From positions 1 through 35,296 of IMG/VR virus record IMGVR_UViG_3300046501_000201: 35,296 nucleotides of DNA, one strand, 5' to 3'. Of the stretch, positions 21,889 to 29,759 are shown in pieces. The notes below the pieces were generated by a model. The model was given only the letters and a program-made list of their open reading frames with translations, was not told the origin of the DNA and made no database searches. The stretch comes from a virus. The first letter of the stretch is position 1; every line of letters starts with the position of its first letter. Made by a program: the position numbers and the translations under genes.

Positions 21889-22075
21889 GAGACGAGAGCC
21901 CGCCCTGGGCAATCATGACAGTCCGGAGGATCTCCAGATTATCGCCGTGCTCTGCAGCGAGCGCGGCTTCAAGAAGGAAGATGACTTCCTTGTTCATCGA
22001 TCGACGATTGATCTCTGCTCTGCCTTCAAGCAGTGCAAATAACTCGTCTGGAAGGCTAGTTGAAAGACGACGCAT
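21872..22075 (-). CDS. Arc-like ribbon-helix-helix regulator
   Basis: A 67-aa protein on the opposite strand inside the tail operon. Its N-terminus is a clear RHH motif: strand RRLSTSLP, helix DELFALLEGRAEINRR, turn SMNKE and helix VIFLLEAALAAEH. RHH proteins dimerise and bind DNA through the strand. The gene is read from a promoter that shares its -10 region with the tail-tube promoter, so autoregulation and repression of tail genes are plausible. Confidence 0.85.
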   Translation of the reverse strand: MRRLSTSLPDELFALLEGRAEINRRSMNKEVIFLLEAALAAEHGDNLEILRTVMIAQGGLSSLSQSQ

Positions 22076-22086
22076 TTCCCACCATT

Positions 22087-22116
22087 TTGAATAATCTTGT
22101 GCCTAGCAAATATAAG
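22087..22116 (+). promoter_or_regulatory. Rightward promoter of the tail-tube gene
   Basis: TTGAAT (22087-22092) and TATAAG (22111-22116), spacer 18. It would give the abundant tail tube its own transcript. A palindrome TGTTCTGAACA (22148-22158) follows in the leader. Confidence 0.55.
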
Positions 22117-22136
22117 TATCTCTCCTCATTTATCAA
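22109..22136 (-). promoter_or_regulatory. Leftward promoter of the RHH gene
   Basis: Read leftward, TTGATA (22136-22131) and TATATT (22114-22109) are 16 bases apart, each 5/6 to consensus. Its -10 overlaps that of the rightward promoter, so both cannot be occupied together. Confidence 0.6.
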
Positions 22137-22175
22137 GCAGCAACACCTGTTCTGAACAATGAGGAACTCTCACCC

Positions 22176-22976
22176 ATGGCTGGCAACGCTAAGACCAAAA
22201 ACTTCCTTCTTTCTACGGCGACCGTCATGATTGGCGCTCCTGACAAGCTGCACCAACTCAACCCTGCCGAACACTCGATCGGTCTCGTCAAGAACTTCCA
22301 GATGACCGCTGATCCGACGTTCGTCGAGCTCACGCAGGGCGTCAAGAACTCGGTCGTCATGTCCGTCAAGAACGGCGAAGGCCTGAAGTGCTCGATGGAA
22401 GTCTACGAGTACACGCTCCGCAACATGGCTTACGCAGCTGGTCTCGACGCCTCGGGCGTTGAGTTCGATTCGATCACCGACATCTGGATCGCATCCGGCG
22501 CCTACGCAACGGCTGGCAAGACGATCGAAGTTGGCACCGACATCAGTGCGAAGCTGAGTGCCGGCGACTACATCTTCCTGCAGAACGGCCTGGACGATAA
22601 GGTCCACATTGCCAAGGTCGCCTCGTCTGCCTTCGCTGCGGCCAAGACCACGATCACCCTCGCCGCTGGCTACGAGCCATCTGCGACGGTCACGTTCCCG
22701 ATCGGTACCCGTATCGGTAAGGTCAAGCGTATCGACGTTGGTGGCACGGATGTGCAGCCGGAATTCGCGGTCAAGATCGTCGGCCTCCTACCGGTCGACA
22801 ACGCGCCGTTCACGATCTACCTGCCGAAGGTCAAGATCACGAAGGGTCTCGGTGTCGCGTTCCAGACGGACAACTTCGGCAACCTGCCGTTTGAGTTCAC
22901 TCCGTACTCTGGTGTCGAGAGCGATCCTCTTTACGCTGAATACGGACCTGCAGCGGCCATCCTCTTCAACCGCTAA
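22176..22976 (+). CDS. Major tail tube protein, V-like
   Basis: A 266-aa protein with a beta-rich plan: MAGNAKTKNFLLSTATVMIG, then SIGLVKNFQMTADPTFVELT and a strand-loop pattern (SMEVYEYTLRNMAYAAGLD) typical of tail tubes. A central insert (about residues 100-185, VGTDISAKLSAGDYIFLQNG) looks like an added surface domain. It polymerises on the tape measure to form the tail. It has its own promoter and is followed by a strong hairpin, fitting high and separate expression. Confidence 0.85.
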   Translation: MAGNAKTKNFLLSTATVMIGAPDKLHQLNPAEHSIGLVKNFQMTADPTFVELTQGVKNSVVMSVKNGEGLKCSMEVYEYTLRNMAYAAGLDASGVEFDSITDIWIASGAYATAGKTIEVGTDISAKLSAGDYIFLQNGLDDKVHIAKVASSAFAAAKTTITLAAGYEPSATVTFPIGTRIGKVKRIDVGGTDVQPEFAVKIVGLLPVDNAPFTIYLPKVKITKGLGVAFQTDNFGNLPFEFTPYSGVESDPLYAEYGPAAAILFNR

Positions 22977-23000
22977 GCCCTCAAACTCTCTTGCAAATAT

Positions 23001-23040
23001 GCGCCCCAGTCACCACATGACTGGGGCGCAATTGTTTGTA
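23001..23040 (+). terminator. Strong hairpin after the tail-tube gene
   Basis: GCGCCCCAGTCA (23001-23012) and TGACTGGGGCGC (23018-23029) form a perfect 12-bp stem with a 5-base loop, followed by AATTGTTTGT. It is a terminator or stabilising 3' structure that would separate tube from chaperone expression. Confidence 0.75.
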
Positions 23041-23054
23041 ACTCTGGATCACAA

Positions 23055-23462
23055 ATGACCGAAATTCCCAATCCAAAATTGACCATTACTCAGGACGGCA
23101 AAGAGCGCGAACTCTTCATGTCCTATGGACTTCTGAACGTGCTTTCGATCGCAGTCGGCTCGCCCGAACTGGTGCCGGCAATGTCCCTCGACGATGAACT
23201 TCGAACCGAAGTTCTGAAGGCCGTCCTGGCTGAACGCAAGGTCACCGGCAAGGTCGTCCAGGCGATCGCGGATCTCGAAGAGATCGAGATCTCCATCGAC
23301 GACGTTGAAGCGGTTCTCGACTGGGCTGGAGAGCACCTCATGGGTTTTTTCATGCGGCGCTTGGCAAAGTCAGCCAAGCACGTGGAAAACCACAAAAGCC
23401 TACTCGAGGGCCTCAAGTCTTCCATGGATGGCTTGCGGAGCTTAGCTTCCGCGACAGCATAA
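23055..23462 (+). CDS. Tail assembly chaperone, short form (G-like)
   Basis: A 135-aa protein starting MTEIPNPKLTITQDGKEREL. Helical segments (DDELRTEVLKAVLAERKVTG; SIDDVEAVLDWAGEHLM) match small chaperones encoded between tail tube and tape measure. In lambda G and GT coat the tape measure and recruit tube subunits. A slippery sequence near codon 98 diverts some ribosomes into the overlapping -1 frame. Confidence 0.85.
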   Translation: MTEIPNPKLTITQDGKERELFMSYGLLNVLSIAVGSPELVPAMSLDDELRTEVLKAVLAERKVTGKVVQAIADLEEIEISIDDVEAVLDWAGEHLMGFFMRRLAKSAKHVENHKSLLEGLKSSMDGLRSLASATA

Positions 23463-23719
23463 TTTGGGCGCTGGGCGTCAGGCCCAGCCTTCTCGAGGAA
23501 GTGTACTGGTCGCACTCCCTCGAGGATCTGACCACTCTGGTGAGTTTGAAATCACAGGAGCGTATGGCCGGATACTACCAGGAATACGAAACGTTCCGCC
23601 TGGTAGTCGATGAAGCACTCGGAGGGGGAGGAAACTCCAAACCTGATGAGAGCGAGGCGATCCAAACCTTCGATCAACTCGCCAGGGCATTTGCCGACGT
23701 AGGAGGCACACTTGGCTGA
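23055..23719 (+). CDS. Tail assembly chaperone, frameshifted long form (GT-like)
   Basis: After codon 99 the -1 frame is open from 23309 to the stop at 23719. Slipping at T_TTT_TTC would give about 221 residues: 99 from G and 122 from T. The T part contains FHGWLAELSFRDSIIWALGV, RPSLLEEVYWSHSLEDL and a polar C-terminus. That sequence runs without a break across the stop of the short form, which argues that it is read. The end overlaps the tape measure start by eight bases. Confidence 0.8.
23345..23351 (+). other. -1 ribosomal frameshift site T_TTT_TTC
   Basis: In the G frame the codons are TTT and TTC preceded by T, giving the X_XXY_YYZ pattern. Both tRNAs re-pair after slipping back one base. 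The upstream GGT before TTT can also re-pair as GGG. Confidence 0.8.
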
Positions 23720-26700
23720 GAATACCTTTGAAGTTGATTATGAACTGAACGCTGCCCAGGCTCGAGATGAGCTGGAGAAGGTTCGTAAACAACTCGACGG
23801 TGTCACAGCCAAGTTCAACAGTAATCTCGGGACTGCTAAGAAGGGCATTCTCGAGCTGACCAAGCTCCTCAGCGACATGGTCGCCGCAACCGAGAAAGGC
23901 ACTGCTGCTCGCGCCCGTGCCGAGCGCAGTGCCACCTCGATCCTCGGAGCTCGCTACCAGCAACTTGGCCAGGGCTCGGGCGTCCAGAAGTCTCAGGAAA
24001 ACCAGCTCAACCGAGTCGCCGCCCAGGCACTCGTCAACGATATTCAGAACACCGCAAAGGCTGCAGAAGCCCGCGTCACTGAGGCGATCGTCAAGCAGAC
24101 CGTCAGCCTTCTGAAGACGACCGAGGCCGCGGTCGCAGCTCGCATCAAAAACGCCACGTTCGCCAACAACCAGTCGATCGCGAACTCCGACGATCGTTAT
24201 CTCAGCGCCCGCAACACGCTGGCCAACCAGCGCCGTGCCGACGCCATCTATGCCGCAGAGAATGGTCGCGCCGCCCTGTCGAGCCGCAACCGTCTCGAGC
24301 AGCTGAACTATAACGGCGGCGCCGATCTCATGGGAATCCAAGGTCGCGTCATGCTGAACTACGCCGCAGTCGGTGGCCTGTTCAACACGATCAAGGGCGC
24401 CGGAACCGGCCTCGTCGAGCTGGACAAGGAACTGCATCAGTACCAGGCGATCTCTGCTGCCACGAACAAGGAGATGGTGCAGTTCAAGCAGAACCTGGTG
24501 CAGATCTCCCAGTCTGTTCCGTACACCACGCTCCAGATCACCCAGGCCGCAACCGCCCTTGCCCAGGCGGGTCTGTCCACTGGCCAGGTCAGCGAGTCCC
24601 TTGGCTCGATCGCGCAGTTTGCTACGGCCACGGGCTCGAGCCTGTCGCAGGCTGTTGACGTCGTGACCTCGACCCTCACGGCCTTCAACCTCGAAACGAG
24701 CCGCACGGGTGACGTCGCCAACATCTTCACCGCGGCGCTCAACCTCTCGAAGCTGTCCGTCGACAAGCTGCAGACCTCGCTGAACTACATCGGCCCGACC
24801 GCCGAAGCTCTTGGCCTGACGCTCGAGGAGACGACCTCGATCCTCGGTGCTCTTTCCCAGTCTGGCGTGAAGGCCTCGACGATGGGCACAGGCTTCCGTG
24901 CTCTGCTCACCGACCTCCAGTCTCCATCCAAGAAACTGGTCGACGTGTTGAGGGCTGCTGGCCTGTCCGTCGACGACATCAACGTCAAGACGAAGGGCTT
25001 TCTGCCTGTTATCGAGACGCTGAAGAAGGCGGGCTTTGGCGCAGCCGAGGCCTACGAAACTCTCGAGACCCGTTCCGCAGCAGCCTTCCTGGCACTGGCG
25101 AACAACACAGAACTGGCTCGTGATATGCAGCGTAGCTTCACGCTATCGGCTGCAGCTGTCGAGGCGAACGCCATTCAGATGAAGTCGCTGAGCAACACCG
25201 CCCAGGTCTTCAAGAACACTCTCGGCGCTTCTGTCTTCACCGCGTTCGAGCCCATCGTGGCGACACTGCAGCAGATAATCGCCGGTGCCACCACTGTCTT
25301 CTCCTGGCTCAATAAATTTCCTGGAGTGCTTCAGGCGATCGGCGCTGTCGCCGGCACCTTCGCAACCGTGCTCGGCGTCTCGCTGTTTGGCAGCTTGATC
25401 AAGAGCCTGGGTCTGATGATCCCGCTGCTCGCCAACTTCGCCACTGGGTTCAAGGGCGTGGGACTAGCCGCTACTGAGGGTGCTGTCGCCGTTGGCTTCT
25501 TCGGCCGCGTCCTCGCCGGCCTATCCGCTCTCACTCTCACCAACTGGATCGGTCTTGTCATCGCGGGTGTCGCCCTGGCGGCGGGAGCCTTCTTTGCCTG
25601 GAAGGGTAAGACCGACGAACTCACCAAGAGCATCGACGACCTCGAGTCCAAGGTCAATGAGCTGAAGGGCGCGGCCGACGCGACCGAAAGCAAGATCGGC
25701 TCGCTCGACACCGCGATCCAAGGTCTGATCGACCGCCGCAAAGAACTTGACGGCGACCGGATCATGCGTGGCGCCAAGATCGATGAGCTCCGTGCCCAGT
25801 TCAACGAGCTCGGTCTGTCCATCAAGGACGACACCATGTCGGTCACGGACCTCATCCGTGAGCTGAACGACCTTCGTGCGACATCCTCCCGAGTTCGTGC
25901 CGCTGAGCTGGCTGAGGCCGCTGAAGCTCGCCGTGGCGAGATCGACAAACTGAAGGAACAGCGCGGGAAGCTCACCGACCACAATGGTCCTCAAGCCAAC
26001 TACATCCGTGGTCTGGCCGATCAGGCGGTTGGTGGTGCCGGTGGTGGGATCGAGACCTCTGCGAACAACTACCTCATCGAGCAGATCAGCAAGCGTTTCG
26101 GCACCAACATCGGTGAGGCGCTTCGAATCTCGCTTGGCGATCTCAGCCAGGTCCACGATGCACGTCAGGCCCTTTCCCTCGGCAAGTACGTGAATGAACA
26201 GATCGGTGTTGCTCAGCGCCAGGGCGACCCCAACGGTAGCCTCGGCTTCCTCACGGAGCTGAAGGCCACGCTCGACCCGATCGTTGCCAACCTGACCAAG
26301 ACTGCCGCAGCCGACGCCGATCTCGTCACCATCCTGCGCCGCGAAGCCGACGCTGGAATTCAGGGCTCGAAGTCCTTTGGTCGTTTGAGCGAGAAGTCGC
26401 AGTTCATCCAGAAGACGTTCGACGACAAGATGAGCGCGATCTCGACCGGGAATCTGAACGACGAGGAGAAGATCGAAGCATACAGCGCCGTCCGCCGGTG
26501 GTTGGAAACCGTTCGCGACAAGTCGATCCAGGCGTTCAAGGATGATTTCGCGAAGGAATCTTCGACCGACCCCAACCTCGCCGGTCTCGACGACAAGTCC
26601 GTTTCGTCGCAGATCGACCAGGCGCTGGCCAGTCTGCAGCTGAAGCTGAACGAGGCGAGCCAGAAAGCTGTCACCAACCAGACGAAGTACACCTCGAAGG

Positions 26701-29087
26701 AAGTCAAGAAGGCCGAGCAGAACCAGAACCGCGAGCTGGCCCGCTGGCAGCGGCAGATCTCTGGTGCCAAGAACAACGAAGCGTTCGAGGCTGCGAAGAA
26801 GGGCTACGACGAGCTCCGCAAGACGACGACGGCACAGATCATCAACTTCTATGATGAGCTCATCCGCCTCGCGAACCTGAACAAGGATACCGACGCAGTC
26901 GAGAAGCTGCAGGAGGAGCGGAAGGAGTTTACGGAACGCGCTGCGGCCGAGTTGGCTGAGCAGAACCGTGCCAACGACGAGAAGGAACTCGACCTCCAGA
27001 AGGAGTCGCTGCAGCGCCAGCGTGAAGCTGTCCAGGACGCAGCGAAGACCCTCCGCACCAAGATCGAGGAAGCAACGGCCGAGCTGAAGAAGACGCCGCC
27101 GAGTGCAGCCATGAACGCGCTCGTCGACAAGATCAAGGAGCTGACCGGCCAGCTCAGCGGCGAGCTCAACAAGATCGGCAACATTGACGTCCAGCTCGAG
27201 GGCATCGATCTGAACGAGCCGATCAGCCAAGCAATGGCTGGTAGCGCCCAGTCTGCGATCAAGCACTATATGGACCGCGGTCTTTCCAAGGCTGGCGCCG
27301 CTGCGATCGCGTCGAACCTGTCCGTCGAGTCCGAGTTCAATCCGAATGCTCTAGGCGACCATGGCACCGCCCATGGTGTTGCCCAGTGGCGAGGCACACG
27401 CTGGAACGAGCTCCGGTCCTTTGCAATCCAAAAGGGCACAGCCGCGAACGATGTCAACACTCAGTATGATTTCGTACTGAAGGAGCTTATGCGTGACTAC
27501 CCGGATCTCTTCGCACGGCTGAAGGCAGGTACCGAAGATCCGCAGGCTTTGTCGAAGGCGTTCATGAACATCTTCGAACGGCCAAACAAAGATCCGTCGA
27601 TCAACCACGTCGGCAAGCGCATGTCTCGCGCCCAGGCGTTTCTTTCTGGCACGGACACCGCCGGTTCGGCTGAAACGTCCAAGATCCTCGAAGAGACCGA
27701 ACGTCAGGCCACGGAGAACATCAACAAGGGTATCGAGGCCCAGGCAGAAGCTGCGATCACCAGCCTCAAGTCCCGTATCGGCAACCTGAAGACCCAGGTC
27801 CGCTTCACGGACGACGCAAAGTCGCTCAAGGATCTGCAGTCACAGATCCAGAGCGCCCACGACCAGCTCCTGGATCAGGAGATCAAGAAGTTCGATGCTG
27901 AGAATGCCGAGCTCAAGAACACCAACCCGACCGACTACACGAACAAGCTCAAGGAGCTGAAGGACGGCCTGCACGAAAACCTCAACTCCGACCTTCAGAA
28001 GGTGATTGAGGAATATTTCAAAGCCGCGGAAGAAGAGCTGCAGCGGCCGGTCGATCGCGCCAAGGCTGCACTGGATGTTGCCCAGCAGCCCGACATGGCC
28101 AGCAAGTACACCACTCTGGACATTCAGAAGCTTCAGCAGAACGTGGTCGATCGCGAGCGTGAGGCAGCTGCCAACCGTGTCCTGCTCATCGAGCAGCAGA
28201 TCGCTGAAGTTCGCCGCATGGCGGCTGACGCAGAAGCGAACAACACGGACGGCTCGCGTGACACCGAGGTGCTGCAGTGGCGCACCCTCGAGAACGACCT
28301 CATCGAGAAGAACAACCAGCTGAAGGAGCAGAACAACCTCCTCGACGCTGCCAAGGCGAACCAGGGGCCAACAACGGTCAATGCGATCCAGTCCGCAACC
28401 GCAGCCTGGGCTCAGCAGAACGGCATCATCGACGCTACCGGTAAGATGATCCCGCTGGCAACCCAGGTGGGCAACGCCTGGGGTCAGGTGCTTGATGGTT
28501 TGTCTTCCGGCTTCTCGCAGTTCTTCATGAACATTTCCTCTGGCACCATGTCGGCCGGCGAGGCGTTCAAGCAGCTCGGCCAGACCATCCTCCAGATGTT
28601 CATGCAGATCATCGCCAAGGCCCTCGCCAACCAGATCATCATGTCGCTGTTCAGCGGTGGATCCGGCGGCTCTAGCATCCTCTCTCAGCTGGGGGAGGGT
28701 CTCTTCGGCATCGTCGGCGGCAAGGCTGTTGGTGGCCTGATCCGAGCCGCCAATGGTGCGGTCGCTCCGTTCCGCGACGGTGGCGCCTACCAGCTGATGC
28801 CTGGTGAGATGGTTCTGCGTCAGTCGGCCGTCCAGGCGATCGGTGAGGATAAGTTGACCCACATCAACAACCTGGGCAACCGCCAGATCTCGGAAGGCGC
28901 TCTCCAGGGTCTCGCTGCGAACAGCAACAAGAAGCAGGATCCTGGCATGGTCAACGTATGGGTTGTCTCGCCGGATCAAGTCCCACAGTCTGGCCCGAAC
29001 GACATCATCGCTACCGTCAGCGCCAACATCCAGAACCGCGGCTCGATCAAGCAATTGATCCAGCAGGTAGCGATGGGTCAGATCTAG
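23712..29087 (+). CDS. Tape measure protein with lysozyme-like domain
   Basis: A 1791-aa protein with a TTG start after AGGAGG. Residues about 1-230 are coiled coil; 236-410 match the TP901-type tape-measure core (LSTGQVSESLGSIAQFATAT; ALGLTLEETTSILGALSQSG). Hydrophobic segments lie at about 535-632. Long coiled coils fill 640-1170. Residues 1176-1313 resemble a phage tail lysozyme: SNLSVESEFNPNALGD with probable catalytic Glu-1206, then GVAQWRGTRWNEL. More coiled coil follows, and the C-terminus is hydrophobic and Gly-rich (1600-1700). It sets tail length and probably opens peptidoglycan and membrane for DNA entry. Confidence 0.93.
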   Translation: MAENTFEVDYELNAAQARDELEKVRKQLDGVTAKFNSNLGTAKKGILELTKLLSDMVAATEKGTAARARAERSATSILGARYQQLGQGSGVQKSQENQLNRVAAQALVNDIQNTAKAAEARVTEAIVKQTVSLLKTTEAAVAARIKNATFANNQSIANSDDRYLSARNTLANQRRADAIYAAENGRAALSSRNRLEQLNYNGGADLMGIQGRVMLNYAAVGGLFNTIKGAGTGLVELDKELHQYQAISAATNKEMVQFKQNLVQISQSVPYTTLQITQAATALAQAGLSTGQVSESLGSIAQFATATGSSLSQAVDVVTSTLTAFNLETSRTGDVANIFTAALNLSKLSVDKLQTSLNYIGPTAEALGLTLEETTSILGALSQSGVKASTMGTGFRALLTDLQSPSKKLVDVLRAAGLSVDDINVKTKGFLPVIETLKKAGFGAAEAYETLETRSAAAFLALANNTELARDMQRSFTLSAAAVEANAIQMKSLSNTAQVFKNTLGASVFTAFEPIVATLQQIIAGATTVFSWLNKFPGVLQAIGAVAGTFATVLGVSLFGSLIKSLGLMIPLLANFATGFKGVGLAATEGAVAVGFFGRVLAGLSALTLTNWIGLVIAGVALAAGAFFAWKGKTDELTKSIDDLESKVNELKGAADATESKIGSLDTAIQGLIDRRKELDGDRIMRGAKIDELRAQFNELGLSIKDDTMSVTDLIRELNDLRATSSRVRAAELAEAAEARRGEIDKLKEQRGKLTDHNGPQANYIRGLADQAVGGAGGGIETSANNYLIEQISKRFGTNIGEALRISLGDLSQVHDARQALSLGKYVNEQIGVAQRQGDPNGSLGFLTELKATLDPIVANLTKTAAADADLVTILRREADAGIQGSKSFGRLSEKSQFIQKTFDDKMSAISTGNLNDEEKIEAYSAVRRWLETVRDKSIQAFKDDFAKESSTDPNLAGLDDKSVSSQIDQALASLQLKLNEASQKAVTNQTKYTSKEVKKAEQNQNRELARWQRQISGAKNNEAFEAAKKGYDELRKTTTAQIINFYDELIRLANLNKDTDAVEKLQEERKEFTERAAAELAEQNRANDEKELDLQKESLQRQREAVQDAAKTLRTKIEEATAELKKTPPSAAMNALVDKIKELTGQLSGELNKIGNIDVQLEGIDLNEPISQAMAGSAQSAIKHYMDRGLSKAGAAAIASNLSVESEFNPNALGDHGTAHGVAQWRGTRWNELRSFAIQKGTAANDVNTQYDFVLKELMRDYPDLFARLKAGTEDPQALSKAFMNIFERPNKDPSINHVGKRMSRAQAFLSGTDTAGSAETSKILEETERQATENINKGIEAQAEAAITSLKSRIGNLKTQVRFTDDAKSLKDLQSQIQSAHDQLLDQEIKKFDAENAELKNTNPTDYTNKLKELKDGLHENLNSDLQKVIEEYFKAAEEELQRPVDRAKAALDVAQQPDMASKYTTLDIQKLQQNVVDREREAAANRVLLIEQQIAEVRRMAADAEANNTDGSRDTEVLQWRTLENDLIEKNNQLKEQNNLLDAAKANQGPTTVNAIQSATAAWAQQNGIIDATGKMIPLATQVGNAWGQVLDGLSSGFSQFFMNISSGTMSAGEAFKQLGQTILQMFMQIIAKALANQIIMSLFSGGSGGSSILSQLGEGLFGIVGGKAVGGLIRAANGAVAPFRDGGAYQLMPGEMVLRQSAVQAIGEDKLTHINNLGNRQISEGALQGLAANSNKKQDPGMVNVWVVSPDQVPQSGPNDIIATVSANIQNRGSIKQLIQQVAMGQI

Positions 29088-29464
29088 AATTTGACGGAAT
29101 GAAGGGGACCGCACTCAGGATGAGGTGCGATCCCCGGCCCGCCGAGTGCATCGATCACCTGGTTGTTCTTGAAGAACACCAGGTAGAACCCTTGGCTGTA
29201 CGCCCCGAAACTATTCTTCGCATAGAAGGTCGTGCAGACTGCCCATGCTCGAGGATAGCGGAAATTGTCGACCGCCTGGTGGGGCTTGCCAGCCTTCAGA
29301 TCCCGAACCGACCATGGATCCTTTGCTGACTTGCGAATGATGTCCGCGACCTTCTTGTCAGTCCCGGTAGGTGCCGGCTCACTGGCAGCGTAAGCGGTGG
29401 TGGCGATCAACGTGATCGCTGCTGCGGACAAAATTCTGAAAAACTGCATAACCCTTAACAGCAC
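29084..29464 (-). CDS. Secreted cargo protein (moron)
   Basis: Opposite in strand to the tail genes and overlapping the tape measure stop by four bases. The protein has a signal peptide (FFRILSAAAITLIATTAYA, probable cut before ASEP), then DKKVADIIRKSAKDPWSVRD and two cysteines (WAVCTTFY; HPECGP) that could form a disulfide. Start is GTG at 29464 or, more likely for a signal peptide, ATG at 29449. I associate the KDPxSxRD...AWAVC layout with small secreted rhizobial proteins of unknown function. A periplasmic lysogenic-conversion role is inferred. Confidence 0.7.
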   Translation of the reverse strand: MLLRVMQFFRILSAAAITLIATTAYAASEPAPTGTDKKVADIIRKSAKDPWSVRDLKAGKPHQAVDNFRYPRAWAVCTTFYAKNSFGAYSQGFYLVFFKNNQVIDALGGPGIAPHPECGPLHSVKF

Positions 29465-29491
29465 CTTAACGATCTATCGACAATTCTAATC

Positions 29492-29549
29492 TGTGGACCC
29501 CTGCGCGTTTTCTGCTCAGGGGTTGGCACGACTCAACCACTAGGCCACA
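29492..29549 (-). other. tRNA-like three-way fold upstream of the secreted protein
   Basis: Read leftward, TGTGG at the 5' end pairs with CCACA at the 3' end. Between them GGTTGAGTCGTGCCAACC forms one arm and a perfect 7-bp stem (ACCCCTG/CAGGGGT) the other. TGGCCTAGTGGTTGAGTC is very like the 5' end of a tRNA. At 58 bases, with no anticodon arm of normal size and no T-arm motif, it is not a functional tRNA. Confidence 0.35.
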
Positions 29550-29604
29550 ATATCACTGATTTGCAACGGGGGACGTGAGTCTTGACGTAATTTACCCACA
29601 AACG

Positions 29605-29633
29605 AAAAAGCACCGGGTTGCCGCCCAGTGCTT
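29605..29633 (-). terminator. Hairpin with T-run on the leftward strand
   Basis: AAGCACCGGG and CCCAGTGCTT pair except one position, loop TTGCCG. Leftward it is followed by five T's; rightward by GTTC only. It would stop leftward transcripts, or weakly rightward ones leaving the tail operon. Confidence 0.55.
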
Positions 29634-29646
29634 GTTCAAACCTTCA

Positions 29647-29684
29647 GAGAGCTCTTGAAGCCCCTTCACAAGGTCAAAGCTCTC
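29647..29684. repeat. Hairpin upstream of the winged-helix gene
   Basis: GAGAGCT (29647-29653) and AGCTCTC (29678-29684) pair perfectly, and inside them TGA/TCA and CCTT/AAGG extend the stem. No T-run follows, so the purpose is unclear. Confidence 0.5.
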
Positions 29685-29713
29685 ATAAAACGAATCAGGT
29701 GTCAACGGGAAAT

Positions 29714-29743
29714 TTGCCGATTTCTCGAACGATATCTTATACC
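29714..29743 (+). promoter_or_regulatory. Possible promoter of the winged-helix gene
   Basis: TTGCCG and TATACC are 18 bases apart (4/6 each). Transcription would start close to the GAGG ribosome site at 29749-29752. Weak. Confidence 0.3.
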
Positions 29744-29759
29744 TAAGTGAGGTACAGCT

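Noticed and set aside
25521-27266. 581-codon leftward open frame inside the tape measure gene
   Set aside because: It mirrors a highly supported coding sequence with biased codon use; its product is low-complexity Leu/Arg/Val-rich with no domain, and it has no ribosome site or neighbours.
27840-29114. 424-codon leftward frame at the end of the tape measure
   Set aside because: Shadow of the tape measure coiled coil, Leu/Val-rich, no motif.
29165-29177. GTTCTTGAAGAAC palindrome resembling the operator
   Set aside because: The half-sites are five bases apart rather than three, and it lies inside the secreted-protein coding sequence.
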